Part shown: positions 25,389-34,631 of the stretch, piece by piece
How the letters are laid out: each line of letters opens with the position of its first letter
Numbering within the stretch: the first letter of the stretch is position 1
DNA from: Candidatus Magasanikbacteria bacterium RIFCSPHIGHO2_01_FULL_41_23
Lineage (GTDB): Bacteria > Patescibacteria > ABY1 > Magasanikbacterales > UBA922
Direction: 5' to 3'
NCBI GenBank assembly: GCA_001782805.1
Contig: MFPT01000004.1
Span: 39,127 to 103,126 of the forward strand
DNA length: 64,000 bases
Made by a program: the position numbers and the translations under genes
Notes under the pieces: generated by a model
Told to the model about the DNA's origin: nothing
Database searches by the model: none
The model's input: the letters and a program-made list of their open reading frames with translations, nothing else

Positions 25389-25757
25389 TTATTCGGGCAA
25401 AACATATTTAATGATCTGCACTTGTTTATTTCCTCGATTACAGTAAATGCTTATTTGTTCAAATAAAATTGATGTGGACAAAATATTGACATTCCATTGT
25501 CGACAATAATACCGCGCGGCACGAGTAAGATGTTGTTTTTTGATAAATCCCACGGATCGCTCGGCACTGCCGGTCCAGCCGCTTCTGGTTTTAACTTCAA
25601 TAAATGAAATCGCGTCACTGTGCCGAGCAATAATATCAATTTCACCGGCCGCACATATAAAATTTTGTTCTAAAATATTGTAGCCTTGCCGTAATAAAAA
25701 ATCAACTGCCAATTGTTCGCCCCATGATCCTAACTTTTGTTTTTTGTTTTGTGGCAT
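25389..25757 (-). CDS. YraN family (UPF0102) putative endonuclease
   Basis: A 122-residue protein with the UPF0102 pattern: LGSWGEQLAVDFLLRQGYNILEQNF, then GEIDIIARHSDAISFIEVKTRS, giving the E...D...E-X-K metal site of the restriction-endonuclease-like fold. The physiological substrate is not established for the family. It starts just after a perfect 28-base palindrome. Confidence 0.92.
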   Translation of the reverse strand: MPQNKKQKLGSWGEQLAVDFLLRQGYNILEQNFICAAGEIDIIARHSDAISFIEVKTRSGWTGSAERSVGFIKKQHLTRAARYYCRQWNVNILSTSILFEQISIYCNRGNKQVQIIKYVLPE

Positions 25758-25767
25758 TTTTTGTTGC

Positions 25768-25795
25768 GACTGAAATAAAAATTTTTATTTCAGTC
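25768..25795. repeat. Perfect 28-base palindrome at a stop codon
   Basis: The arms GACTGAAATAAAAA and TTTTTATTTCAGTC are exact inverted copies with no loop. The methyltransferase stop codon TGA (25792-25790) lies inside it. The AATAAAAAT core resembles the ends of the type D repeats, so it may be a minimal copy. It could also act as a terminator on both strands. Confidence 0.75.
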
Positions 25796-26344
25796 ATGAC
25801 GAAATAAAACCAAACCGCGCAAATATTGATTGGGCATAAAATCATCTTGCACACCAAATTCATGCGCGCGCGCCCATTCCAGAACTGCGGAAAAGTTTAA
25901 TTTTTTATCTTCTGTTGGTCCCAATTGTCCCAAACGACCGGTCCAATCCATAACCACAATTCGGCCTTTTGGTTTAAGTAAACGTTCAGCTTCGGATAAT
26001 GATCCGGCCATATTCATCAAATGATGCAAAATATTAATCATAAAAATAACATCCAACGAACCGCGGGGAATGGAAACACCGTTAGCTCGTTCAATGTCTG
26101 CCCAGAGCGGATGAATATTTACAAAGGCTTCCATATCCGCGCGCTTTTTGATGAGTGTCAAAACTTCTTTCAAAATATCCACGGCATACACTACTCCATG
26201 CTCGCCAACGATCTTGGCTGCAGGAAAAACCATGTGTCCGGTACGACCGGAACCAAAATCCGCCACGTGCATACCAGCCTGGACATGCGCGCGTTCAAAT
26301 AAATCACGAGAATCTACCAAAGCTGTGCCGGTGGTGTAAGTCAT
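25790..26344 (-). CDS. Class I SAM-dependent methyltransferase
   Basis: A 184-residue methyltransferase of the Methyltransf_11/25 type: motif I VADFGSGRTGHMV, then VYAVDILKEVL with the acidic ribose-binding residue, and VIFMINILHHLMN at motif IV. The substrate is unknown. The ATG at 26344 is preferred to the TTG at 26365, which would overlap the upstream gene. Its stop codon lies in a perfect palindrome. Confidence 0.82.
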   Translation of the reverse strand: MTYTTGTALVDSRDLFERAHVQAGMHVADFGSGRTGHMVFPAAKIVGEHGVVYAVDILKEVLTLIKKRADMEAFVNIHPLWADIERANGVSIPRGSLDVIFMINILHHLMNMAGSLSEAERLLKPKGRIVVMDWTGRLGQLGPTEDKKLNFSAVLEWARAHEFGVQDDFMPNQYLRGLVLFRHD

Positions 26345-26348
26345 ATAA

Positions 26349-26594
26349 TTAGCGTGGCTGGCCAAATAAACTGCCGAATATGCTTATAGTGATTTCGCCC
26401 AGAGCGCCGGTTACGGCTAAAATCGCCAAAATAATTCCGGCTAAGCCGATTAATTTATACATTAAACGAGATCCGCCGCCACCTAATTTTTCCTCGGCCC
26501 AATCACTGTGACCAAAATTTTCGAGAAACCATTCGGTTTTGATGACCATTAAACAGCCGATTACAACGACGATTGTGGCGACGAAGTATTTCAT
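26349..26594 (-). CDS. Small conserved-looking membrane protein, unknown function
   Basis: An 81-residue protein with two membrane helices (about 2-20 and 44-66) and a short loop FLENFGHSDWAEEKLGGGGSRLMYK between them. I do not recognise a named family. It is four bases upstream of the methyltransferase and follows a repeat cluster. Confidence 0.6.
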   Translation of the reverse strand: MKYFVATIVVVIGCLMVIKTEWFLENFGHSDWAEEKLGGGGSRLMYKLIGLAGIILAILAVTGALGEITISIFGSLFGQPR

Positions 26595-27013
26595 ATAATA
26601 AATTTTTTCTAAGTCTTAAGCAAACTTAGTTTATTCTAACTCTTAAGCAAAATTCAACGATATCCTTTTCTTCAACTGATAGTCTAACGGATTATGCATT
26701 CTAAACAAGTCATCATACTCAGCTTTCAGCAAAAGTATATTCGTCTCCATTTTGCTTATTAGTTTAGTTGAATGTTTGGGTGTTGCATTAGGGTAATTTC
26801 AGTAGTAGGTAATTTTGTTTTTCAGTAATGTGTATGAGCTTTCTTACTACTTACTTGGTTAAAGTAGATTTAATATATCAATAAGGATAGAAACTAGGGA
26901 GAGGAGAAGAATAGCGAGTTTTACTGAAAAGAAAATTACCTACTACTGAAATTCAGTTGATTTAAATTCCAAGATATACTAGTATTGTATCCTCTCGCAA
27001 AAATTTTATCAAA
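26595..27013. repeat. Composite repeat: type A unit, linker, 159-bp type E element
   Basis: A type A unit at 26644-26758 (minus orientation) is followed by a linker with GTTGCATTAGGG and then a type E element at 26795-26953. Type E has 33-base terminal inverted repeats starting AATTTCAGTAGTAGG and an interior identical to the copy at 42687-42845. No gene is seen in the stretch. Confidence 0.85.
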
Positions 27014-27976
27014 TTATTTTGAAATCAATCGTTTAAATTCCTCCACCATTGGCACTTGCTCCGATTCCAAACCATACTGTTCGGCAATCGCCACTGCAGT
27101 CCAGTCTGCCAAGACCAATGCCCAAGCCATTTTTTCGATTGCGCTTTGACCAATTAAATTAATTTCAATAACTGGCAATCCGCGAGCTTCGTATAATTTT
27201 TTTAAAACAGTAAAACGTTTTTGAATTTGGGGATGATCATCGTCATCGCGCAAAAATATAAACGTAAATCGTTCTGACAATTCACGTGTTGGCTCAGCCA
27301 CATCAAAACCATTCATTTCATTGTGATTGAGTTCAGGAAGAATATTATAAAACGCGGGAATTTTGCCGGTTTCATTACATTTTATTTTCCAATTATAAGC
27401 AATTGATTTGTTTTGTCGAGACGCATAGATAATCGGCACCCGCTTGAACAATTGCTTAGCCAGACTTTTACCTGATTTTTCTAAATCGTTAATCGCTAAA
27501 TTAGTTAAATTTTCCATTGCCACCAAATCAGCTTCACAACCCAACAATTTCATAAGCGCACGCAAACTATATGCCCAAGCTGATCGCGGCTGAATTCCCG
27601 TATTGGGTAATTGAATAAAAGGAATTTGATGTGCACGCGCGAAATCCAACAATTGACCACCAATTGCAATCGCGGCCATATTATATCCTCTTTTTAATCC
27701 TTCTTCACTGACAGCTAAAACTTCTTCTGTTCCGCCGGAATACGATGACAAAATTATCAAGGTATTTTTGGGATCAAGAATGACTGGCAAACCATAATCC
27801 GAATAAACTAGCAAATCAATATCCGGACGCAAACGTTCCAAGGCATCGGCCGCCAAATGTGATCCGCCCATACCAACGACAACGAAACGAGTGTAATTTT
27901 TTGCGTGAAAATCTCCGACAATCTCCGGCTGATATAAAAATTGTTGCGGGAATAAACGAATCGCGTCAGACATCAT
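27014..27976 (-). CDS. Bifunctional phosphoglucose/phosphomannose isomerase
   Basis: The 320-residue protein has an N-terminal SIS sugar isomerase domain (VVGMGGSHLAADAL, ILSSYSGGTEEVLA) and the C-terminal bact-PGI_C region with CNETGKIPAFYNILPELNHNEMNG. This family interconverts fructose-6-P with glucose-6-P and mannose-6-P. It would feed the GDP-mannose pathway (manC at 14.8 kb) and the hexosamine genes at 54-59 kb. It is the last gene of the Znu operon, one base after znuB. Confidence 0.9.
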   Translation of the reverse strand: MMSDAIRLFPQQFLYQPEIVGDFHAKNYTRFVVVGMGGSHLAADALERLRPDIDLLVYSDYGLPVILDPKNTLIILSSYSGGTEEVLAVSEEGLKRGYNMAAIAIGGQLLDFARAHQIPFIQLPNTGIQPRSAWAYSLRALMKLLGCEADLVAMENLTNLAINDLEKSGKSLAKQLFKRVPIIYASRQNKSIAYNWKIKCNETGKIPAFYNILPELNHNEMNGFDVAEPTRELSERFTFIFLRDDDDHPQIQKRFTVLKKLYEARGLPVIEINLIGQSAIEKMAWALVLADWTAVAIAEQYGLESEQVPMVEEFKRLISK

Positions 27977-27977
27977 A

Positions 27978-28781
27978 TTATTTTTTTGTTTGATTAATTA
28001 AACCGGAAAGAATTAATTCCAAGAGCGCTAAGACCACCACGGTCGCGCCGGTCGGCAAATCAAGATAAAATGAAATTAACAATCCGGCCACCATGGCGAT
28101 AATGGAAAATAAAACTGAAATGACCAAAGTAACTTTGAAACTGGATTTGAATTGCATGGCCGCCGTCACCGGAATTACCATCAGTGCGCCAATTAATAAC
28201 ACGCCGACAATGCGCATCGCCACGGCAATGGTTACCGCCGCCAACATGATCATAAATAAATTCAAAGCCGGCACGCGCAAACCTTCAGCTGCGGCCAAAT
28301 CTTCATTTAGACTGACTAAAAATAATTCTTTGTATAAAAACAAAACTCCAATTAACGCCACAATTCCCAAACCAACAATTAACCATACATCCCATTGCGT
28401 TACCGTAGTAATACTGCCAAACAAATAACTGAATAAATTTTGATTAAAGCGTTGATTCGCGCCCATTAACAATAACGCAATCGCCAAACTGCCGGACAAA
28501 AAAATCGCCAAAACCGATTCACCAAATAAACGCCGACTGCTGCGCAAACGCTCGATTCCCCAGGCCGCGACGATGGCCACTCCGAGAGCAGAAATAATCG
28601 GATTGATGCGCGCGATTAAACCAAGAGCAACGCCAACCAATGAAACATGCGCCAAAGTATCAGCCAAATACGAATAGCGCCGCACCACTAAAAATAATCC
28701 GATCATTGGCGCAATCACCGCAATGACCAAACCCGCGCCCAAAGCGCGTTGCATAAAATCATAAGCTAAAAATTCCAGCAT
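27978..28781 (-). CDS. znuB: Metal ABC transporter permease, ZnuB/MntB type
   Basis: A 267-residue permease of the ABC-3 family with about eight membrane helices; VVRRYSYLADTLAHVSLVGVALG near residue 35 is the family signature. It pairs with the ATPase at 29.9 kb and the binding protein at 30.6 kb, with a YibE/F gene between. The metal could be zinc or manganese; sequence alone does not decide. Confidence 0.92.
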   Translation of the reverse strand: MLEFLAYDFMQRALGAGLVIAVIAPMIGLFLVVRRYSYLADTLAHVSLVGVALGLIARINPIISALGVAIVAAWGIERLRSSRRLFGESVLAIFLSGSLAIALLLMGANQRFNQNLFSYLFGSITTVTQWDVWLIVGLGIVALIGVLFLYKELFLVSLNEDLAAAEGLRVPALNLFMIMLAAVTIAVAMRIVGVLLIGALMVIPVTAAMQFKSSFKVTLVISVLFSIIAMVAGLLISFYLDLPTGATVVVLALLELILSGLINQTKK

Positions 28782-28784
28782 ATT

Positions 28785-29921
28785 TTAGATTTGTTTTGTT
28801 GACCGATTATAATATTGAACAGCAATAATGGTGGACAAAGGCACGGCGACCACCAGAGCAATACTGCCAATAAGCGCTCGCACCACTTCTTCACTGATAA
28901 GTTCGGTATTGAGCGTCACCCACCACGGCGTGCTGTAGACAGTAAATAAAAGAAGTAAGGGAAATGATGCGCCAACATAAGCTAAAACTAAGGTATTCAC
29001 AACCGAAGTTATATGTTCCCGTCCAATACGCGCGGCGCGATTATACAATTCACGAGCAGACAATTGCGGATTGGCGTGTTTTAATTCCGCTACCGCCGCT
29101 ACTTGCGCAGTGGTTACATCATCCAACACGCCGAGCACACCAATAATAATACCGCCGAGTAATAAACCGCGCAAATTAATGGGATGTTCAGTGCCAAATT
29201 GCAGATAATACGCTTCTTCACTTCCCATGCCAAAAAGTTGTGTTGCCTCGACGGCAAAATACGCCAAACCCATGGCTCCGGCAATAGTAATCATAATACT
29301 CACAAAGGCCAAACAAGTTTCCCGATTAAAGCCATGCGCCAAAAATAATGACGATGAAGCGATGAGTGCCGTGCCGATTATACAAACCACAAATGGATTG
29401 CTCCCGCTCGTGACTTGCGGAATAATATAAAAACCAATTATTACCATGGTTAAGGCTAAGCCAACAAACGCCATTGCTCCGCGTTTACCGGCAAAAGCAA
29501 TCGTAATTCCGGCAAATAAAATCAATAACCAACCAATGGCCGGCAAGCGAAATTGTTCGGTAATGTAATATTGAGTTATCTCCGGCGTAATATTTTTGAC
29601 AACGATTACTCCATCTCCGGCAGTCATTTTTTTGGCTCGTGATTCGCCGCGAATTTGATAATCAACCGTGACGATTTTATTTTTTTCCAAACCACTCACA
29701 ATCTCAACTTCCAATTTTTGTGTGATCAAAGGTTCGCCAAGTTCAATTGTTTTTTCTTCGCTGATCACCCACATCACTTTGCCACGAGCATAACTATCTT
29801 CGCTCCTCGGTTCGGCATTATCGGCTTGGACAAATCCGACAATTAAAAAAAGACCAGCCAAAAAAATACCCAACAAAAAACGAAATTTAAATGTGGTAAT
29901 GTTCAACCACTTTGGTATCAT
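28785..29921 (-). CDS. YibE/F family membrane protein
   Basis: About 378 residues. A signal-like helix begins the protein, a periplasmic beta domain follows (residues about 30-125), then roughly seven membrane helices with DDVTTAQVAAVAELKHANPQLSARELYNRAARIGREHITSVVNTL, the YibE/F hallmark (quoted in part). Several in-frame ATGs occur at 29975, 29933, 29927 and 29921; the last gives a clean signal helix. Any of them overlaps the 3' end of the ATPase gene. The role is unknown; it is inserted between the ATPase and permease of the metal transporter. Confidence 0.85.
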   Translation of the reverse strand: MIPKWLNITTFKFRFLLGIFLAGLFLIVGFVQADNAEPRSEDSYARGKVMWVISEEKTIELGEPLITQKLEVEIVSGLEKNKIVTVDYQIRGESRAKKMTAGDGVIVVKNITPEITQYYITEQFRLPAIGWLLILFAGITIAFAGKRGAMAFVGLALTMVIIGFYIIPQVTSGSNPFVVCIIGTALIASSSLFLAHGFNRETCLAFVSIMITIAGAMGLAYFAVEATQLFGMGSEEAYYLQFGTEHPINLRGLLLGGIIIGVLGVLDDVTTAQVAAVAELKHANPQLSARELYNRAARIGREHITSVVNTLVLAYVGASFPLLLLFTVYSTPWWVTLNTELISEEVVRALIGSIALVVAVPLSTIIAVQYYNRSTKQI

Positions 29922-30651
29922 GACCATACACATCGTGTAAATATTTTTCCTTTTCAAAATTAGGCGCCGGAACATGACAAACTAAAGTTTTACTGACGCA
30001 CAAAACATGTCGCACTTGACCAATAACCGCGTCCACATCATGCGATACCATAATAATCGTCATCTTATTTTCTTGGTTAAGCTTCCTGAGCAAACGATCA
30101 AGTTGATCTTCCGCGGCACTATCTACTCCGACTGATGGCTCATCTAAAATTAATAATTTTGGTTCCCCAGCCAAGGCGCGAGCAATAAATACACGTTGAC
30201 GCTGACCGCCCGATAATTGATCCAGCGGTCGATTGGCTAATTCGGAAATTCCCACCAAGTCCATCATTTCTTCAGCCTGTTTTTGGTCATCACTATTAAA
30301 TAAATGAAACAAACCACGTCGCCGAGTTCGTCCGCTCAAAACCACTTCATAAACTGTGGCCGGAAATGAAAAATCCACTTGGGCAATATGCTGCGGCACA
30401 TAACCAATTTCAAAATGGGTTTTGGCTGTGGCCGCGCTATGGCCAAAAATTTCGACTTGGCCGTTTGTTGGTTCAATCAAACCCAAAATTAATTTAAGCA
30501 GAGTTGTTTTGCCGCCACCATTGGGGCCAATGATACCGACAAAATCACCGACCGGAATTTCCGCGGTTACTGAATCCAAAACCAACGCGTTCGTATACGC
30601 AAAACCAACATTGTGCAAAGAGATACAAGTATTGCCGTGAGTTATTGGCAT
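29887..30651 (-). CDS. znuC: Metal ABC transporter ATP-binding protein, ZnuC/MntA type
   Basis: The 254-residue ATPase has Walker A GPNGGGKT at 42-49, signature LSGGQ at 146-150 and Walker B PKLLILDEPSVGVD just after. It overlaps the znuA stop by 10 bases and its own 3' end overlaps the YibE/F gene, so translation of the whole set is probably coupled. Confidence 0.93.
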   Translation of the reverse strand: MPITHGNTCISLHNVGFAYTNALVLDSVTAEIPVGDFVGIIGPNGGGKTTLLKLILGLIEPTNGQVEIFGHSAATAKTHFEIGYVPQHIAQVDFSFPATVYEVVLSGRTRRRGLFHLFNSDDQKQAEEMMDLVGISELANRPLDQLSGGQRQRVFIARALAGEPKLLILDEPSVGVDSAAEDQLDRLLRKLNQENKMTIIMVSHDVDAVIGQVRHVLCVSKTLVCHVPAPNFEKEKYLHDVYGHDTKVVEHYHI

Positions 30652-31598
30652 AGCATGGCAGTGGTTAAGGCAGACAAATTATCGCGCATAATAGTTTCAT
30701 AATTTTTCCCGGCTGACAAATCTTCGCTGGTTAATCCTTCAATGGGATTCAATACATTGGTAACTGCTCCGGTTTCTTTGGCCAGAGTTTCGGCCAAACG
30801 CGGTGAAACCAACGTTTCAAAAAAAATCGTTGTAATGTTTTTTTCTTTTACCAATCTGGTTAATTCCGCCAGATGCTTGGCCGATGGTTCAGCTTCCGGT
30901 GACATGCCGGCAATCGCGTATAGTTTCAGATTATATCGTTCAGCCACATAATTGAACGCGTAATGGGAAACTATCACATCACGAGTGGCACAGCTGGCCA
31001 AACTTTTAGTGTAATCAGTATCCAACGCGGTTAGACGGCCTGACAAGTCACTAAACTGTCCGCGATAATAATCTGCTCCGCTTGGATCAACTACAATCAA
31101 TGTATCACGAATTAATTCGGCAATTTGACGCGCCCGAATTGGATCCAACCAAATATGCGGATCAAACTGATTAAAAATTCTTTTGTCTTCTCTCTCATCG
31201 TCAACCATTTGTTCAACTGGAGTCGGCATCAGTGAAACGGCATCACTTACTGCTACGACTTTTACACCTCCAACGATCAATTCCGGTTGCACTCGATCAG
31301 CCCACGCATCAACCCCATTGCCGTTGTAAAAAAATACTCGACTGGAGCGAAGCGTAATTATATCTTGTGGCGTTGGTTCAAAATCATGCGGTTCAGTTCC
31401 ATTCGGAGTAATTGACTGTATAGATACGCGATCCCCGCCGACTTGCTCGGCAAAATAGGCCAATGGATAAAAACTGGCCGTGACGGAAATTTTGGCCGAT
31501 TTTGGCACGAAATTATTTACTTTTGAACGGCTGGCGAACACTGCGGCCAGAGCCAAGCCAAGAATTATAACAATGATAATCGTGATTTTTTTATACAT
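30642..31598 (-). CDS. znuA: Metal ABC transporter substrate-binding protein, ZnuA-like
   Basis: The 318-residue cluster A-I binding protein has an N-terminal membrane/signal helix (about 4-22) without a lipobox cysteine. Candidate metal ligands are H71 in TEPHDFEP, the His in DPHIWLDP, the His in VSHYAFNY and a late acidic residue, the usual three-His set. The His-rich loop of high-affinity zinc proteins is missing, replaced by an acidic EQMVDDEREDK stretch. It heads the transporter genes 32 bases after trpS. Confidence 0.92.
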   Translation of the reverse strand: MYKKITIIIVIILGLALAAVFASRSKVNNFVPKSAKISVTASFYPLAYFAEQVGGDRVSIQSITPNGTEPHDFEPTPQDIITLRSSRVFFYNGNGVDAWADRVQPELIVGGVKVVAVSDAVSLMPTPVEQMVDDEREDKRIFNQFDPHIWLDPIRARQIAELIRDTLIVVDPSGADYYRGQFSDLSGRLTALDTDYTKSLASCATRDVIVSHYAFNYVAERYNLKLYAIAGMSPEAEPSAKHLAELTRLVKEKNITTIFFETLVSPRLAETLAKETGAVTNVLNPIEGLTSEDLSAGKNYETIMRDNLSALTTAMLCQ

Positions 31599-31630
31599 AT
31601 TTTATTTTTAGACTAAATTTACCGAATCCA

Positions 31631-32620
31631 TTACCGAATACCCACTAATTTCCGCACGTCTTTCATGGTCTTTCCTGCTACAATTCGCGCTTTTTTAGCC
31701 CCCTTATTCAAAATCGCTTTTAATTTATTTGAATTTTTAAGATATTTTTTTCTTTCAGCGCGAAAACCGGCAAAATGACGCGCGATTGCTTCTGCCACTG
31801 CGATTTTTAAATCTCCATAACGAATACTTCCCGCTTGTTCGGCTGATACAAATTCACCAAAAACTTTTTTATCATCAAACTGTTTTAATAATAATAATAA
31901 ATTCGCCACTCCGGGCGCTAATTCTCCGCCACTGGTCGCGGTTACGGCTTTCTTAAGTTTCGCCATAATAATTTCCGGCTCATCAGCCAGCTCAATAACA
32001 CTGTTTAAACCATGACTCTTACTCATTTTTTTTGTTGGTTCAAGCAAACTCATTACTTTGGGAATTTCCGTTAACAAAACTTTGGTTTCCGGAAAATAAT
32101 TTCCATAGCGATTATTAAACCAACGCGCGATATCACGCGTTAATTCTACATGTTGAACTTGATCTTGACCAACCGGCACTAAATTTCCATGATACAACAA
32201 AATGTCAGCCGCCTGCAAAATCGGATAGGTCAAAAGTCCGACATTAATATTTTTCTCCTGATGTTCGGATTTATCTTTAAATTGCGTCATGCGATACAAT
32301 TCTGAAACCGGCGTAATTGTATTAAAAATCCACGCCAATTCCGTGCATTGCGGCACGGCTGACTGCACAAACAAAGTAGATTTTTTGGGATCAATTCCCG
32401 CGGCCAACAATTCAGTCGCCAGATTCAGAGTATTGACTCGTCGCTCATCCGCGCCTTGGTTGCCAGTCAAAGAATGATAATCCACAATGCAAAAATAACA
32501 GTCGTATTTTCCACTATTTTGCAATTCTACCCAATTTTTGACCGCGCCCAAATAATTACCAACATGCAAATTGCCAGTTGGCTGAATACCGGAAAAAATA
32601 ACTGGTTTCGTTGATTTCAT
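31631..32620 (-). CDS. trpS: Tryptophanyl-tRNA synthetase
   Basis: A 329-residue class I synthetase. The HIGH-type motif lies in GNLHVGNYLG (about 17-26) and the KMSKS loop in KKMSKSHG near residue 200. Length and motif spacing match bacterial TrpRS. It begins nine bases after RNase J and precedes the metal transporter operon. Confidence 0.97.
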   Translation of the reverse strand: MKSTKPVIFSGIQPTGNLHVGNYLGAVKNWVELQNSGKYDCYFCIVDYHSLTGNQGADERRVNTLNLATELLAAGIDPKKSTLFVQSAVPQCTELAWIFNTITPVSELYRMTQFKDKSEHQEKNINVGLLTYPILQAADILLYHGNLVPVGQDQVQHVELTRDIARWFNNRYGNYFPETKVLLTEIPKVMSLLEPTKKMSKSHGLNSVIELADEPEIIMAKLKKAVTATSGGELAPGVANLLLLLKQFDDKKVFGEFVSAEQAGSIRYGDLKIAVAEAIARHFAGFRAERKKYLKNSNKLKAILNKGAKKARIVAGKTMKDVRKLVGIR

Positions 32621-32629
32621 ATTTTAGTA

Positions 32630-34459
32630 TTATACCTCAATCACCACCGGCAACACCATAGGACGTTTTTCAGTTTTAGTATAAATATATTGTCCAATTT
32701 TGTCGCGGATATCATTCCGAATTTGATTGGTATCCGCCCAACTACTGGGATTGGATTCAATGACCATTTTTTTCACTTTGTGACGAATGTCTTCAATTAA
32801 TTCTTTGTTATCTTTTAAGAATACAAAGCCGCGCGAAATAATATCGGGATTTTGCAACAACGTTCCGCGTTTGGAATCAACGGTCGCAATCACCACAATC
32901 ATGCCATCTTCGGCCAAAACCTGACGATCGCGCAAAACCACGTGTTGCGTATCACTGATTCCCAGACCATCCACAAACACATAATCAGTAATAACTTTTT
33001 TGGGCAAAACGCGAATGCCATTGTGATCCAATTCAATGACTGTACCATTATCCGGCACAATAATTTTTTCTTCCGGCATACCATTCGCAATCGCGAGCGA
33101 ACGCGCTTCTTTCAAAAAATAATGATTGGCATACACGGGCATAAAATACGTTGGCTTCACTTGATTCAACATTTCCACAATATCCCGTCGCGTGGCATGA
33201 CCCGATATATGCACATCCATTAAATCGCCATGAACCACATGATCGGATTGACGATAGATATTGTCTTTTAAACGCTGAATGGAACGTTCGTTGCCCGGAA
33301 TGATGGACGAAGAAAAAATAATCGTGTCTTTTTTGCTTAATTTAATACTCCGATGTTCACCACTTGTAATTCGTGACAGAACTGCTCTATCCTCGCCTTG
33401 CGCGCCCGTGCAAATTACCACTACTTTATCTTCCGGAAAATCACTGATGGTTTCTGTTTCGATCATTACTCCTTTGGGTACTTGAATATAGCCTAATTTT
33501 TTGGCGATTTCAATATTCATTTTCATGCTATAGCCGTCAAGCGCGACTTTTTTACCGAGTTCACTGGCCGCTTGGATAATCCATTTAACCCGTTCCACTT
33601 GAGAAGAAAAAGTCGCCACAATCACGCGTCCGGGCGCCTGACTGATAACGCGATGCAAATTAGCATACATTTCATTGTACGTGCCGTGACGTTTTTCATT
33701 GGTCGCGCCCAAACTTTCCAACATCAGCACAGTTGGTTTGGCCAAATTAGCCAGCTGTTCATAGCGCACATGTGTATTGCCATCAACATCGCGTTCCATG
33801 GTCCAATCGCCCGGATGAATCGCGGATCCGGCGGGAGTTTCAATAATTGTTCCCATGGAATCCATAATAGAATGTTCAACTTGAAAAAAACCCATAGTGA
33901 TTGAGCCCAATGCTATGCGCTGATCCATGGATGAAACCGAAATTGTTTTTAATTTTTTGCTCGAACCTTTCTGATAATCTTCCATGCGATGCTTAATGAG
34001 CGCGAGCGTCAGTGGCATGGCAATGATTGGCGGATAGCCTAATTTTTCCAATAAAATCGGCGCGGCACCAATATGATCAAGATGACCATGACTAAATGCA
34101 ATGGCGCGAATCCGTTTTTCTTTTCCCTGCAGATATTTGATGTTCGGAATAATATAATCAATTCCGGGCATGTCTTCTTCGGGAAATTGCAAACCCATAT
34201 CAAGAATTACAATATCCTGACCATACTCGTAAACGGTCATATTGCGTCCGACTTCTTCACAGCCGCCAATGGGAATTATGCGCAAAGCATTGGGGTTGCC
34301 GGTTTCTTCAGTTCCACCAACCACACCAAAAACCGGGGGGCGAACTTGATTAAAATTTCGGCCTCCGCGATTATGAATCGGTGGGCGAGCTCCGGCACGA
34401 TTGCCGGAACGACTGTCCTGGCGACGAAAAGGCGCGCCGGAATTTGATTGTCGTATCAT
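32630..34459 (-). CDS. rnj: Ribonuclease J
   Basis: A metallo-beta-lactamase/beta-CASP ribonuclease with endo- and 5'-3' exonuclease activity on mRNA and rRNA. The metal motif HGHLDH is at about 124-129. The first 45 residues are a basic Arg/Gly/Asn-rich disordered extension not found in Bacillus RNase J. The rest follows the family through the beta-CASP region (VICTGAQGE) to a C-terminal domain. At 609 residues it is slightly longer than the usual 555, owing to that extension. tRNA-Leu lies upstream. Confidence 0.96.
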   Translation of the reverse strand: MIRQSNSGAPFRRQDSRSGNRAGARPPIHNRGGRNFNQVRPPVFGVVGGTEETGNPNALRIIPIGGCEEVGRNMTVYEYGQDIVILDMGLQFPEEDMPGIDYIIPNIKYLQGKEKRIRAIAFSHGHLDHIGAAPILLEKLGYPPIIAMPLTLALIKHRMEDYQKGSSKKLKTISVSSMDQRIALGSITMGFFQVEHSIMDSMGTIIETPAGSAIHPGDWTMERDVDGNTHVRYEQLANLAKPTVLMLESLGATNEKRHGTYNEMYANLHRVISQAPGRVIVATFSSQVERVKWIIQAASELGKKVALDGYSMKMNIEIAKKLGYIQVPKGVMIETETISDFPEDKVVVICTGAQGEDRAVLSRITSGEHRSIKLSKKDTIIFSSSIIPGNERSIQRLKDNIYRQSDHVVHGDLMDVHISGHATRRDIVEMLNQVKPTYFMPVYANHYFLKEARSLAIANGMPEEKIIVPDNGTVIELDHNGIRVLPKKVITDYVFVDGLGISDTQHVVLRDRQVLAEDGMIVVIATVDSKRGTLLQNPDIISRGFVFLKDNKELIEDIRHKVKKMVIESNPSSWADTNQIRNDIRDKIGQYIYTKTEKRPMVLPVVIEV

Positions 34460-34532
34460 AAAGACATCTTAAATAAACTGATAAAAATATTATCAAAGAG
34501 TTTAATTTGTTCACAGTGAGTCTGTCGAACTG

Positions 34533-34616
34533 TGGGGATAGAGAGACTCGAACTCTCACGGCCTTGCGGTCATGGCGCTCTGAACGCCACGTGTCTACCA
34601 ATTCCACCATATCCCC
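34533..34616 (-). tRNA. tRNA-Leu(CAG)
   Basis: An 84-base type II tRNA: acceptor GGGGATA/TATCCCC, anticodon stem TGGCG/CGCCA with loop TTCAGAG (anticodon CAG), a long variable arm, and T arm with GTTCGAGTC. CCA is not encoded. A CACAGT/ACTGTG palindromic repeat directly abuts its 3' end. Confidence 0.94.
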
Positions 34617-34631
34617 TTCTCCTTAATTCTG

